The notes beneath the pieces are model-generated. The model saw only the letters and a list, made by a program, of their open reading frames with translations. It searched no databases and was not told the origin of the DNA. This document shows, one piece after another, positions 8,635 through 18,186 of a DNA stretch of 64,000 bases. Within the stretch, counting starts at the first letter, position 1; each line of letters opens with the position of its first letter. The translations under genes were made by a program, and so were the position numbers. Source of the stretch: Buttiauxella ferragutiae (lineage in GTDB: Bacteria; Pseudomonadota; Gammaproteobacteria; Enterobacterales; Enterobacteriaceae); the NCBI RefSeq assembly GCF_001654915.1, contig NZ_LXEQ01000027.1. One strand, given 5' to 3'.

Positions 8635-8901
8635 GCCCTCACCCCAGCCCTCTCCGCTTTCAGCTGTCTCATATACAGATCTTTGAAGGGAGGTTCTTGC
8701 CGCCCCGGAGAAGGTTCCGTTCACTAAACGTTCAGTGCTCCCAGTTTTTACCGAACCGGTGAACGCATCAAGGGTGCTACCGCTGTACTGAACGTTGGGG
8801 TGAACGGAAAACCTCTCATCTTACAGAACTCGCCCTGACAGATTGCCAGAGCGAGATATGGCTAAGAGACAGCCTTCAAGGAGGGGGCAGGGTGAGGATG
8901 G
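8635..8901. repeat. Interspersed palindromic repeat, full copy (right flank of lsr)
   Basis: About 267 bp bounded by inverted arms, CCCTCACCCCAGCCCTCTCC on the left and its imperfect complement GGAGGGGGCAGGGTGAGG on the right. Inside lies a second inverted pair (CCGTTCACTAAACGTTCAG and CTGAACGTTGGGGTGAACGG). No coding frame is supported. The right 100 bp match 1-93. A shorter element with the same outer arms is at 58180-58260. Confidence 0.75.
8664..8872. mobile_element. Possible MITE-like insert with Tn5/IS50-like ends
   Basis: Within the repeat, CTGTCTCATATACAGATCT (8664-8682) and AGATATGGCTAAGAGACAG (8854-8872) are inverted. From memory they match the 19-bp Tn5 mosaic end at 17 and 16 positions. 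The 209-bp interior has no open frame for a transposase. The adjacent 9-mers are not a clean target duplication, so this is an old or degenerate element, or a chance resemblance. Confidence 0.35.
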
Positions 8902-8909
8902 TTTAAAAC

Positions 8910-9734
8910 TTAGCGAATAAATGCCGCAAACTTATCCGCATTTTTCTTCAGATAATCAGGAAAATCACCACTCTGAAGATCGATAACCTGAAGGTTTCTC
9001 TCGCGCGCCCAAATATCCAGCCCGTTCTCAATCGCATTCTTGATATGTTCTTGATTATTAAGCTCAGGTGTATCGTATTCGGTATGCGAAATGGTAGACA
9101 TTTTTTCTGAGATGCGTTCTGCGGTCATCATCCAGGAGAAATGCCAGCCTGCATCGGCAACAATATGCGTTCTTAATTTTAGCCATTGCCACTTCAGCCA
9201 GTTTTTGCGAATCGCGGAACGTTTCACATTGCGTAAAGTTTCTGGCTCGCCATTAAAGAAATTGCACAGATTTTTATAGCTGGTCATTTTAGGCAGCATG
9301 GCACGACGCGGTGAACCATCGGTATTAAACACCTGCAAATTAAACTGATAGTTATAAAAGTTCTGATAAAGCGTAGTACACAGATAATTCGGGTTATAAG
9401 CGGTAATCGTTTCGGGACGGATAATTTCATCGACGTCGGAGACAATAATAATATCGTCATCTTTTGCCGTCGTGAGCCCGTTCATAATAGCGTTGCGCGT
9501 TCTGGCCTCGTTGGTCCAACTGTCTGTAACCGGTTTTTCATCAAAGACAACATAGATAATCTTGTCCCTGAATTTCGCGAATTTGTTGATATCGAAATGC
9601 AGCTCGACTGGCAGCCCGGTAAATGAGTGGGTCGATTCAACAATGACAAACTTATCAACGTAGTCATTGAGTACATTGAGTCGAATGTCGAGCAACATAT
9701 CTTCGTCGTAATAGAGGAAGCAGTCGTAGATCAT
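8910..9734 (-). CDS. Family 17 glycosyltransferase (N-acetylglucosaminyltransferase-like)
   Basis: 274 residues resembling GT17 enzymes, whose eukaryotic founder adds a bisecting N-acetylglucosamine. Visible features: MIYDCFLYYDEDMLLDIRL at the N-terminus, FVIVESTHSFTG, DSWTNEARTRNA, and an acidic DVDEI motif near residue 100 that is a candidate nucleotide-sugar/metal site. No signal peptide or membrane segment, so probably cytosolic. The gene stands alone, not in a polysaccharide cluster, looks AT-richer than its neighbours and has a weak ribosome-binding site, all consistent with acquisition. The acceptor (LPS, capsule or other glycan) is unknown. Confidence 0.7.
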   Translation of the reverse strand: MIYDCFLYYDEDMLLDIRLNVLNDYVDKFVIVESTHSFTGLPVELHFDINKFAKFRDKIIYVVFDEKPVTDSWTNEARTRNAIMNGLTTAKDDDIIIVSDVDEIIRPETITAYNPNYLCTTLYQNFYNYQFNLQVFNTDGSPRRAMLPKMTSYKNLCNFFNGEPETLRNVKRSAIRKNWLKWQWLKLRTHIVADAGWHFSWMMTAERISEKMSTISHTEYDTPELNNQEHIKNAIENGLDIWARERNLQVIDLQSGDFPDYLKKNADKFAAFIR

Positions 9735-9793
9735 CAGGAAGCAACCAAGTTCAGAATAGGAAAGGGCGGCAAGTATAGAGCGTTTTGCAGGGT

Positions 9794-9814
9794 AAAAAAA
9801 TAAGCAGGCTTATT
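9794..9814 (-). terminator. Terminator downstream of patA
   Basis: On the minus strand AATAAGC-CT-GCTTATT is followed by a run of seven T. It lies just beyond the GC-rich hairpin at 9816-9845, so patA has tandem terminators before the glycosyltransferase gene. Confidence 0.7.
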
Positions 9815-9815
9815 A

Positions 9816-9845
9816 TATTCCCCGGACTTATAGTGCCGGGGAATA
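9816..9845 (-). terminator. GC-rich hairpin downstream of patA
   Basis: Perfect 10-bp stem TATTCCCCGG / CCGGGGAATA with a 10-nt loop, 6 bp after the patA stop on the minus strand. Confidence 0.65.
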
Positions 9846-9851
9846 GTTTCA

Positions 9852-11243
<1,392 letters not shown>

Positions 11244-11290
11244 AATGTGCTCCTGGGGATGACGTATCACGCGATACACGAAATAAGTAT

Positions 11291-11307
11291 TGCAGGGAAT
11301 ACGCCAC
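11291..11307 (-). promoter_or_regulatory. Sigma-54 promoter of patA
   Basis: On the minus strand TGGCGTATTCCCTGCAATA places the invariant GG (-24) and GC (-12) exactly 10 nt apart. Transcription would start near 11280, about 37 nt before the TTG start. E. coli patA is known to be sigma-54/NtrC dependent, which supports the call. Confidence 0.8.
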
Positions 11308-11443
11308 TTCGCTTTCCCTAAACAAAATCAGGATAAACGATCTGAGTGAATGCAAACTGAGTAATAAACAAACAGCAGGAATGAGTTTTTTTGGTTAAAA
11401 ATTCCGTAGTGACGGGACTTTGGTCTGCGTTATCTGGTTGTAG

Positions 11444-11480
11444 TGCACCATTGCCGTGCATCGTGCTACTTAAAGGTGCA
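11444..11480. promoter_or_regulatory. Two NtrC-like enhancer boxes upstream of patA
   Basis: TGCACCATTGCCGTGCA (11444-11460) and TGCTACTTAAAGGTGCA (11464-11480) resemble the NtrC palindrome (TGCAC...GTGCA). They are 20 bp apart centre to centre and about 140-175 bp upstream of the -24 element, a normal enhancer distance. The rest of 11281-11674 is AT-rich with no supported gene. Confidence 0.65.
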
Positions 11481-11674
11481 TCGCTAAGCAAAGTTAGCAG
11501 TTTTAAATTCATAAAATGAAAAGAAGTAATTTCATTTTAATTTATTTTTGCGATGAATTGTGAATAAGTAAATTATAGAATGATGCCTGCCAGTTTAATA
11601 ACTCTTGAATTAATGATTCACCCAGTGAATATTTCACCACTGAACGTTATCATTTTGTGGGGGTTATTAAATAA

Positions 11675-12592
11675 ATGCAGTGTATAAGTGGTTTGAATAT
11701 GTATATAAATGACCTTGATTATTCAATAACTGAATTAAATTTGGCGATAAATGATCATTATGATTGGGCCGGAAAATTCCTTCGTTTGAGTCTGCTGGGG
11801 GGGGAAGTTGACGGCGATATTCTCGACCCCAACTCGGCTCAGCACTGCCGCTTCAGTCGTTGGCTATCATTGCGTATGAATGGTGAAGCTTTAGATAAAG
11901 AGATGGTCATCACCATCGATAAAAATCACACCCACATGCACAATGTTGCCCGCGAATTGATGCAGTCCATTGTTCATCAACATGTGACTGATTCATTACT
12001 GATGAAGTATCAAAAAGCCCAGCAGGAATTTATTCATAACTTGGATCAATATAAGGAACATCTCTTTTCCTGGCGGAATTTGCATGATGCATTAACCGGG
12101 TTACCGCTGCGCCATTTATTATATCGGGAGTTCCCATTAGTTCGTGCGCAGTGCCAACGTATGAATCATCATTTGTATCTATTAATTATCGATATTGATC
12201 ATTTTAAGTCGATAAACGATACATGGGGCCATAATGCTGGTGATGATGTATTGCGCAATGTCGCGTTGGCGCTAAAAGAGGCGACGCGCAAAGCCGAGCG
12301 AATTTATCGTTTTGGTGGTGAAGAGTTCATTATTTTACTTGATGCGAAAAACGACCGGGATGCACAGACCGCAGCGCAGCGTATACAGCAATACTTACAA
12401 CAGCATAGTTTCCTTGTGGGTGACGATAAGATCACTGTCACGGCAACCGGTGGGTTGGCAAAAGTCCTGGAAACTGACACCTTACATCAGACCATTGGCC
12501 GCGCGGATAAAGCGATGTATTACGGTAAAAACACCGGGCGCAACCGTTGCATTATGGCGATGACAGATAGCGAAATGCTGACTATCAGTTAA
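11675..12592 (+). CDS. dgcZ: Diguanylate cyclase with CZB zinc-sensing domain (DgcZ-like)
   Basis: Cytoplasmic protein making c-di-GMP from two GTP. The N-terminal CZB domain (about residues 15-135) keeps the zinc ligands in E. coli DgcZ spacing: His28, Cys58, His85 and His89. The C-terminal GGDEF domain (about 140-300) has LTGLPLRHLLYREF, DIDHFKSINDTWGH and an intact FGGEEF active site. The position of the inhibitory site reads RKAE rather than RxxD. 305 residues against 296 in E. coli. In E. coli DgcZ, zinc binding inhibits the cyclase and activity promotes PGA biofilm. It is a standalone gene; GGGGG lies 12 nt before the ATG, a rather long spacing. Confidence 0.82.
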   Translation: MQCISGLNMYINDLDYSITELNLAINDHYDWAGKFLRLSLLGGEVDGDILDPNSAQHCRFSRWLSLRMNGEALDKEMVITIDKNHTHMHNVARELMQSIVHQHVTDSLLMKYQKAQQEFIHNLDQYKEHLFSWRNLHDALTGLPLRHLLYREFPLVRAQCQRMNHHLYLLIIDIDHFKSINDTWGHNAGDDVLRNVALALKEATRKAERIYRFGGEEFIILLDAKNDRDAQTAAQRIQQYLQQHSFLVGDDKITVTATGGLAKVLETDTLHQTIGRADKAMYYGKNTGRNRCIMAMTDSEMLTIS

Positions 12593-12596
12593 AAAA

Positions 12597-12619
12597 AACG
12601 CCGGCATTCACCCGGCGTT
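12597..12619. terminator. Bidirectional terminator between dgcZ and proP
   Basis: Stem AACGCCGG (12597-12604) / CCGGCGTT (12612-12619), preceded by a run of A and followed by TTTTAT. It can serve both convergent genes. Confidence 0.85.
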
Positions 12620-12635
12620 TTATCACAAACAGAAG

Positions 12636-14141
12636 TTATTCATTAATACGCGGATGCTGCTGAACCAGCAGTGTGCGTTTTTCCTGAAGCGCTTCGATTT
12701 CACGGTCCAAATCTTCGATTTTGTGCTCGATATTGTCGTGATGTTCCTGAACAATTTCACGCGCTTCCGCAATATCAGACGCCGCAGGCGTTGCCCCTTT
12801 AAGCGGCTTATTCGCGGTCTCTTTCATAGTCAGGCCGGTCACCAGGCCAATCACCGCAACCACCATCAGATAATAGGCAGGCATCATCAGGTTGTTGGTT
12901 GTTTCGACTAACCATGCGGCAACCGTTGGCGTAATACCCGCAACCAGCACTGAAATATTAAAGGCACTTGCCAGCGCACTGTAGCGAATATGGGTTGGGA
13001 ACATCGCAGGCAGTGTCGATGCCATGACGCCAGTGAAGGAGTTGAGGATCACCGCCAGAATGAGCAGCCCGGCGAATATCAGACCCAGCACATTACTGTT
13101 AATCAAGACAAATGCAGGAATCGCCAGTATCAGCAATGCCACGCTACCAAAGACGATAAACGGACGGCGTCCATAACGGTCGCTCAGCAGGCCAATCATC
13201 GGCTGCACAAACAGCATACCGATCATAATGGCGATGATGATCAGCACGCCATGCTCTTCAGAATAATGCAGGTTATGGGACAGGTAACTCGGCATATACG
13301 TCAGCAACATGTAATAGGTCACGTTGGTAGAAATAACGATACCGATACAGGTCAACAGACTGCGCCAGTGCTTAGTGGCAATCTCTTTGAAGGAGATTTT
13401 TGGCCCTTCCGCCAGGCCTTCTTTATCGCCTTGTTCCAGCTTTTCAATGTGCTGCTGGAACGCCGGTGTCTCTTCAAGCGCATGGCGCAGATACAGGCCG
13501 ATAATCCCTAATGGCAGTGCCAGGAAGAACGGTAAACGCCAGCCCCATTCGAGGAAGTTAGCTTCGCCGACAATCGCGGTAATCAGGACCACGACACCCG
13601 CACCACAGACAAAACCGGCAATCGAACCGAAGTCCAGCCAACTGCCCATAAAGCCACGTTTACGGTCGGGCGAGTATTCCGCCACAAAGATGGATGCCCC
13701 GGTGTATTCGCCGCCCACTGAGAACCCTTGCGCCATTTTCGCAAGTAACAACAGGATTGGCGCCCAGATACCAATGGTCGCGTACGACGGGATCAGGCCA
13801 ATACAGAAGGTACTCAATGACATAATGATGATAGTGATGGACAGGATCTTCTGGCGCCCGTACTTATCACCCAGCATGCCGAAGAACAGGCCGCCTAGCG
13901 GGCGAATCAGGAACGGAACAGAGAAAGTACCCAGTGCTGCAATCATCTGCACGCTTGGGCTGGCATCCGGGAAGAAAACTTTACCGAGGGCATAGGCCAC
14001 AAAGCCATAAACGCCGAAATCAAACCATTCCATCGCGTTGCCCAAAGAAGCGGCAGTAATCGCTTTTTTCAGGCGGCTGTCGTCGATGATGGTGACGTCA
14101 CTGACCTTGATAGGTCTGACTTTCTTTTTCCTTTTTAACAT
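12636..14141 (-). CDS. proP: Osmosensing proline/glycine betaine:H+ symporter ProP
   Basis: Inner-membrane MFS transporter of the metabolite:H+ symporter family importing proline, glycine betaine and ectoine at high osmolality. 501 residues (E. coli 500). Twelve hydrophobic segments; MFS motif A variants GDKYGRQKIL and SDRYGRRPFIV; FSVGGEYTG in the central region. The C-terminal 45 residues (from about DIAEAREIVQEHHDNIE) form the heptad coiled coil that tunes the osmotic set point in E. coli ProP. The ATG at 14141 has AGAGGA upstream. In E. coli proP lies elsewhere, so its place between patA and aer is a rearrangement. Confidence 0.96.
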   Translation of the reverse strand: MLKRKKKVRPIKVSDVTIIDDSRLKKAITAASLGNAMEWFDFGVYGFVAYALGKVFFPDASPSVQMIAALGTFSVPFLIRPLGGLFFGMLGDKYGRQKILSITIIIMSLSTFCIGLIPSYATIGIWAPILLLLAKMAQGFSVGGEYTGASIFVAEYSPDRKRGFMGSWLDFGSIAGFVCGAGVVVLITAIVGEANFLEWGWRLPFFLALPLGIIGLYLRHALEETPAFQQHIEKLEQGDKEGLAEGPKISFKEIATKHWRSLLTCIGIVISTNVTYYMLLTYMPSYLSHNLHYSEEHGVLIIIAIMIGMLFVQPMIGLLSDRYGRRPFIVFGSVALLILAIPAFVLINSNVLGLIFAGLLILAVILNSFTGVMASTLPAMFPTHIRYSALASAFNISVLVAGITPTVAAWLVETTNNLMMPAYYLMVVAVIGLVTGLTMKETANKPLKGATPAASDIAEAREIVQEHHDNIEHKIEDLDREIEALQEKRTLLVQQHPRINE

Positions 14142-14332
14142 TATTTTCCTCTTTTTCCTTGCGGGAGCAAAAGCGTCTCCCAGTCTAAGTGTAGTGGGCC
14201 GATCGCAAATTGAAGGTTAAAACTCCTGCACTCAGCGTCACTATGCAAAAGCCACTAATAACTTTATGAAATTATTGGAAAATGTGGCTCTCTTCTAAAA
14301 ACATTATAAAAAATATGGCTTAGTTAAAAAAG

Positions 14333-14348
14333 TGTGATCGCCATCAAG
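14333..14348. promoter_or_regulatory. CRP-like site in the proP-aer intergenic region
   Basis: TGTGATCGCCATCAAG matches the CRP consensus well (TGTGA, TCAAG for TCACA). It could serve proP P1, which is CRP-controlled in E. coli, or aer. The rest of 14142-14437 is AT-rich promoter sequence. Confidence 0.4.
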
Positions 14349-14357
14349 TTTAACCGC

Positions 14358-14384
14358 TAAAGGAAATCTTTGCAGCGCCGAAAT
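14358..14384 (+). promoter_or_regulatory. Sigma-28 (FliA) promoter of aer
   Basis: TAAA (14358-14361), 15 nt, then GCCGAAAT (14377-14384), near the flagellar consensus TAAA-N15-GCCGATAA. aer is a class 3 flagellar gene in E. coli. Confidence 0.65.
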
Positions 14385-14437
14385 AACAACACGATGAAAA
14401 AAATTAACAATTAGCTAACCTATTCAAGGGAGTTGCT

Positions 14438-15958
14438 ATGACTGCGCGCACGGCTATTACACAGCACGAATACCTGCTTGATGACGATACGACTTTGATG
14501 TCCACGACCGATTTAAAAAGCGTGATCACCCATGCGAATGATGCGTTCGTGAAAGTGAGCGGTTACCAACTTAACGAACTTACCGGACAGCAACATAACC
14601 TGGTGCGCCACCCTGATATGCCAAAAGCCGCTTTTGCTGATATGTGGTTCACCCTGAAACAGGGCGAGCCGTGGACCGGAATTGTTAAAAATAGGCGTAA
14701 GAATGGTGATCACTACTGGGTTCGCGCCAATGTAGTGCCGGTGGTGCGCAACGGTAAAACCACCGGATATATGTCGATTCGCACCAAAGTACGGCCGGAA
14801 GAAATTGCTGCCGTCGAACCGCTGTACAAGGCGCTGAAAGAAGGGCGCTGTAAACGCCGTCTGTTTAAAGGACTGGTGTTGCGCAAAAGTATGTTGGGGA
14901 AATTACCCGCTTTACCTCTACGCGCGCGCATTCGCCTGATTATCAGCAGCGTATTTTTATCGATGATGGCCGCACTCGTTGTGACGGAACAAGGTGCGTT
15001 GCCGCTGGTAGTCAGTGCTGTGGCAAGTGTGTTGGCCTGCGCGTTGCTGGAGTGGCAAATTGCACGCCCGTTAGAAAATGTCGCCCGCCAGGCGCTGGAA
15101 GTGGCGACGGGCAACCAGCAATGTGTGCAGCATCTGGCACGAACCGATGAAATCGGCATGACGTTACGCGCCATAGGCCAGCTCGGGTTGATGTGCCGCT
15201 GGCTGATTCATGATGTCAGTCATCAGGTCGAAAACGTGCGCAGCGGCAGTGAAACTCTGGCGCAGGGCAATGTCGAACTCAACGCACGCACGCGCCAGTC
15301 GGTGGTTAACGTGCAGCAAACGGTCACTACCATGAGCCAGATGGCGGTTTCAGTACAGAACAACTCTGAAACTGCCGCCGCTGCCGATAAGCTTTCCAGC
15401 TCTGCGAGCGATGCCGCAGCACATGGCGGTAAGGCAATGGAAACCGTGGTAACGACGATGGATGATATTGCCGACAGTACGCAGCGTATCGGCTCCATTA
15501 CTAGTCTTATCAACGATATTGCTTTCCAAACTAATATTCTGGCGCTCAACGCTGCCGTGGAAGCCGCCCGTGCTGGCGAGCAGGGCAAAGGGTTTGCGGT
15601 AGTGGCGGGTGAAGTGCGTAACCTGGCACAGCGTAGTGCGACGGCGGCAAACGACATCCGCAAGCTTATCGATGCCAGCGCCAGCAAAGTGCAATCAGGC
15701 ACTATTCAGGTGCACGAAGCGGGGCGCACCATGAATGACATCGTGGCGCAGGTGCGTAATGTGACGCAGCTTTTAGGGCAAATTAGCCACGCGACATCGG
15801 AGCAAGCGCAAGGGCTGTCTGATTTAACCCGCGCGGTGGCGGAACTGGATGCCATCACACAGAAAAATGCGGCACTGGTCGAAGAAAGTGCCGAAGTCTC
15901 GGCGATGGTAAAACACCGCGCCGCACGGCTGGAAGATGCGGTAACGGTTCTGCATTGA
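14438..15958 (+). CDS. aer: Aerotaxis receptor Aer
   Basis: Membrane receptor that senses redox state through FAD in an N-terminal PAS domain and signals to CheA/CheW. 506 residues, as in E. coli. PAS features (about residues 15-120) include NDAFVKVSGY, RHPDMPKAAF and EPWTGIVKNRRKNGDHYWVR. A short membrane anchor (about 165-205) and HAMP region follow. The C-terminal signalling hairpin is typical (LINDIAFQTNILALNAAVEA). There is no C-terminal NWETF-type tether, as expected for Aer. AAGGGAG lies 5 nt before the ATG and a sigma-28 promoter is upstream. Confidence 0.95.
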   Translation: MTARTAITQHEYLLDDDTTLMSTTDLKSVITHANDAFVKVSGYQLNELTGQQHNLVRHPDMPKAAFADMWFTLKQGEPWTGIVKNRRKNGDHYWVRANVVPVVRNGKTTGYMSIRTKVRPEEIAAVEPLYKALKEGRCKRRLFKGLVLRKSMLGKLPALPLRARIRLIISSVFLSMMAALVVTEQGALPLVVSAVASVLACALLEWQIARPLENVARQALEVATGNQQCVQHLARTDEIGMTLRAIGQLGLMCRWLIHDVSHQVENVRSGSETLAQGNVELNARTRQSVVNVQQTVTTMSQMAVSVQNNSETAAAADKLSSSASDAAAHGGKAMETVVTTMDDIADSTQRIGSITSLINDIAFQTNILALNAAVEAARAGEQGKGFAVVAGEVRNLAQRSATAANDIRKLIDASASKVQSGTIQVHEAGRTMNDIVAQVRNVTQLLGQISHATSEQAQGLSDLTRAVAELDAITQKNAALVEESAEVSAMVKHRAARLEDAVTVLH

Positions 15959-15967
15959 TTCAACAGT

Positions 15968-15999
15968 GGCTGGAGAAGCGTTAGCGCCATCCAGCCTTT
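15968..15999 (+). terminator. Terminator downstream of aer
   Basis: Stem GGCTGGA (15968-15974) / TCCAGCC (15990-15996) followed by TTT. Confidence 0.55.
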
Positions 16000-16104
16000 C
16001 AAACGAATGCTTAAAGGCACTTTTTTCATGCCACACTCAGCAATTATTAGCTAGGCTGGGACAGATTGACCGTTTATTCACGACCCTAACCTATGGAGAG
16101 CGTT

Positions 16105-17136
16105 ATGACTCAGTCGTCCCAGATTAACCGCCGCTTTGTGCTTAAGCAGCGTCCACAAGGTATGCCAACCGATCAAGATATTCGCCTCGAAGAAGCACCC
16201 GTCCCACAACCTGCCGCAGGCCAGTTGTTGTTACGTACCCTCTATCTGTCACTCGACCCGTATATGCGCGGGCGCATGGATGATACGGAATCCTATTCTG
16301 CCCCATTAGCCATTGGCGATGTGATTGGTGCAGGTACCGTTTGCCGGGTTGAAAAATCTGCACATGCGGATTACAAAGCGGGTGACCTGGTGTTGGCTTA
16401 TACCGGCTGGCAGGATTACGCGCTCTCTAATGGCGAAGGTTTGCAAAAACTCGACGCCAATATGTCGCACCCGTCGTATGCGCTCGGTTTACTCGGCATG
16501 CCCGGTTTTACCGGCTATATGGGCTTGACCGATATTGGCCAGCCAAAAGAAGGTGAAACGGTAGTTGTAGCCGCCGCCAGCGGCGCGGTAGGTTCGGTTG
16601 TTGGCCAGGTGGCGAAATTACTGGGTGCAAGAGTGGTGGGTATTGCGGGTGGCGCGGAGAAGTGCCGTCACGTCACCGATACTTTAAAATTCGATGTCTG
16701 TATTGACCACAAAGCACCAGACTTTGCCGAACAGCTTAAAAAAGCCTGCAACAAAGGGATTGATGTTTATTTTGAGAATGTCGGTGGTGCAGTGTTTGAC
16801 GCCGTTTTGCCTCTGCTCAATACCAAAGCGCGTATTCCGGTGTGCGGTGTTATCAGCCAGTACAACGGCATGAACAGCGCATTCGAGCAGGACAGATTAC
16901 CGTTGTTGATGAGTAGCATTCTGAAAAAACGCATGCGCGTACAAGGGTTTATTATTTCTCAGGATTACGCCGATCGTTATCCAGAATTCTATCAGCAGAT
17001 GAGCCAATGGCTGGCTGAAGGGAAAATTCAGTACCGCGAAGATGTGGTTGATGGCCTGGAGAAGAGCGTAGAGGCGTTTCGCGGTCTGTTGAGCGGTAAG
17101 AACTTCGGCAAGTTAATTGTGAAAGTCGCGAGTTGA
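16105..17136 (+). CDS. curA: NADPH-dependent curcumin reductase family protein CurA
   Basis: Medium-chain reductase of the leukotriene B4 12-hydroxydehydrogenase type, which reduces alpha,beta-unsaturated carbonyls with NADPH; the E. coli member reduces curcumin. 343 residues (E. coli 345). Features: LSLDPYMRGRM near the N-terminus, the Rossmann stretch AASGAVGSVVGQVAKLLGARVVG (residues about 155-180) and GGAEKC typical of NADPH users. No zinc-ligand pattern, as expected. The ATG at 16105 is chosen because GGAG is 6 nt upstream; an ATG at 16093 lacks that. Monocistronic. Confidence 0.88.
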   Translation: MTQSSQINRRFVLKQRPQGMPTDQDIRLEEAPVPQPAAGQLLLRTLYLSLDPYMRGRMDDTESYSAPLAIGDVIGAGTVCRVEKSAHADYKAGDLVLAYTGWQDYALSNGEGLQKLDANMSHPSYALGLLGMPGFTGYMGLTDIGQPKEGETVVVAAASGAVGSVVGQVAKLLGARVVGIAGGAEKCRHVTDTLKFDVCIDHKAPDFAEQLKKACNKGIDVYFENVGGAVFDAVLPLLNTKARIPVCGVISQYNGMNSAFEQDRLPLLMSSILKKRMRVQGFIISQDYADRYPEFYQQMSQWLAEGKIQYREDVVDGLEKSVEAFRGLLSGKNFGKLIVKVAS

Positions 17137-17145
17137 TTTTTATTG

Positions 17146-17168
17146 AAACGGCGCTAATGCGCCGTTTT
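17146..17168. terminator. Bidirectional terminator between curA and ascG
   Basis: AAACGGCGC-TAAT-GCGCCGTTTT, a tight GC stem with T run on the plus strand and A run on the other, between convergent genes. Confidence 0.85.
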
Positions 17169-17169
17169 A

Positions 17170-18186
17170 TTAACCTTTATATGGCCCGTCAATCACCGAA
17201 TTTCTGGCTAACAAATCCGACGTAAACACATTATCTTTCGATAAGTATCCGCCATCCAACATGGATATTAAGCGGTTGATGACCTCACTGATCATATCGC
17301 TCACCGGATCTTTGATACTGGTTAACGCCGGAGAAAGATAAGGTGCAGTCGGAATATTATCGAAGCCAATAATCGATATATCCTGTGGAACAGAAATTTC
17401 CATATCGTTTAATTTTTTCATGGCTCCGACCGCCATTTCATCATTACTGGCAAGAATCGCGCTGATCTTATGTTTGCGTGCAAGCAATGCTTCTACCGCA
17501 GAAACACCGCTGGCTGGCGTCCATTTTCCGTGGGCAATCAACTCTTCGTTTACAGCAATATCATATTGATTCAACGCTTCTTTATAGCCCGCTAAGCGCT
17601 CGATAGCGGTAGGGGAATCCATTGCGCCGGTAATAAAAGCAATATCACGATGCCCGCGTTCAATAAGGTATTTTGTCGCCATCAAACTGGAGCCTTTATG
17701 GTCACAACAAATACAGTGGCTCTGGTGTTTTCTGAGTTTTCGGTTCACTACCATAATCGGCTGTTTATGCTGATCAATAATGTCGTCCATTTCATCAATG
17801 GTCAAAAAGCGTGGATAAATAATTACCGCATCACAGCGTAAATCGAGCAAGAACTGAATCGCTTCGCGTTCTTCCTGCGCACTGTGTTTACCATCCACCA
17901 GAATAAGCTGACGGCCATTGTCTTCTAATTTCTTCGCTGCCTGCGAAAGTATTTCACTGAAATAACTGCCGTTATAAAGCGTGTTGGTGACCACTAAACC
18001 AATACATTCTGACTTATTCGTCGCCAGATTTCGCGCCAGCAAATTGGGCCGGTATCCCGCTTCTTCGATGGCTTTATAGACCTGCTCTTTTGTGGCTTCG
18101 CTGACGTATCCCTTGCCGGATAAAACGCGTGAAACAGTGGCTTTTGAGACGCCGGCTTTTTGTGCCACTTCTAGCATTGTCGACAT
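17170..18186 (-). CDS. ascG: LacI-family repressor AscG of the asc operon
   Basis: Repressor of the aryl-beta-glucoside (arbutin, salicin, cellobiose) operon. 338 residues (E. coli AscG 336). The N-terminal LacI helix-turn-helix is clear (MLEVAQKAGVSKATVSRVLS), with the hinge near residue 50-60 and a periplasmic-binding-like effector domain (GLVVTNTLYNGSYFSE, GFDNIPTAPYLSP). It is divergent from ascF, and an AACCGGTT-centred operator lies in between. Given the same core motif before the orphan PTS at 33695-33719, AscG may control that too. Confidence 0.92.
   Translation of the reverse strand: MSTMLEVAQKAGVSKATVSRVLSGKGYVSEATKEQVYKAIEEAGYRPNLLARNLATNKSECIGLVVTNTLYNGSYFSEILSQAAKKLEDNGRQLILVDGKHSAQEEREAIQFLLDLRCDAVIIYPRFLTIDEMDDIIDQHKQPIMVVNRKLRKHQSHCICCDHKGSSLMATKYLIERGHRDIAFITGAMDSPTAIERLAGYKEALNQYDIAVNEELIAHGKWTPASGVSAVEALLARKHKISAILASNDEMAVGAMKKLNDMEISVPQDISIIGFDNIPTAPYLSPALTSIKDPVSDMISEVINRLISMLDGGYLSKDNVFTSDLLARNSVIDGPYKG

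Noticed and set aside
8488..8724. 78-codon minus-strand frame across the lsrG end and the repeat
   Set aside because: Half of it is antisense to lsrG and half is repeat DNA.
8664..8872. Sequencing-adapter contamination at the Tn5-like ends
   Set aside because: The 19-mers differ from the adapter sequence at two and three positions and are symmetric around a repeat whose right part recurs at 1-93, so a genomic origin is more likely.
11318..11512. 64-codon frame on the minus strand upstream of patA
   Set aside because: It overlaps the NtrC-like enhancer boxes and has no ribosome-binding site or family resemblance.
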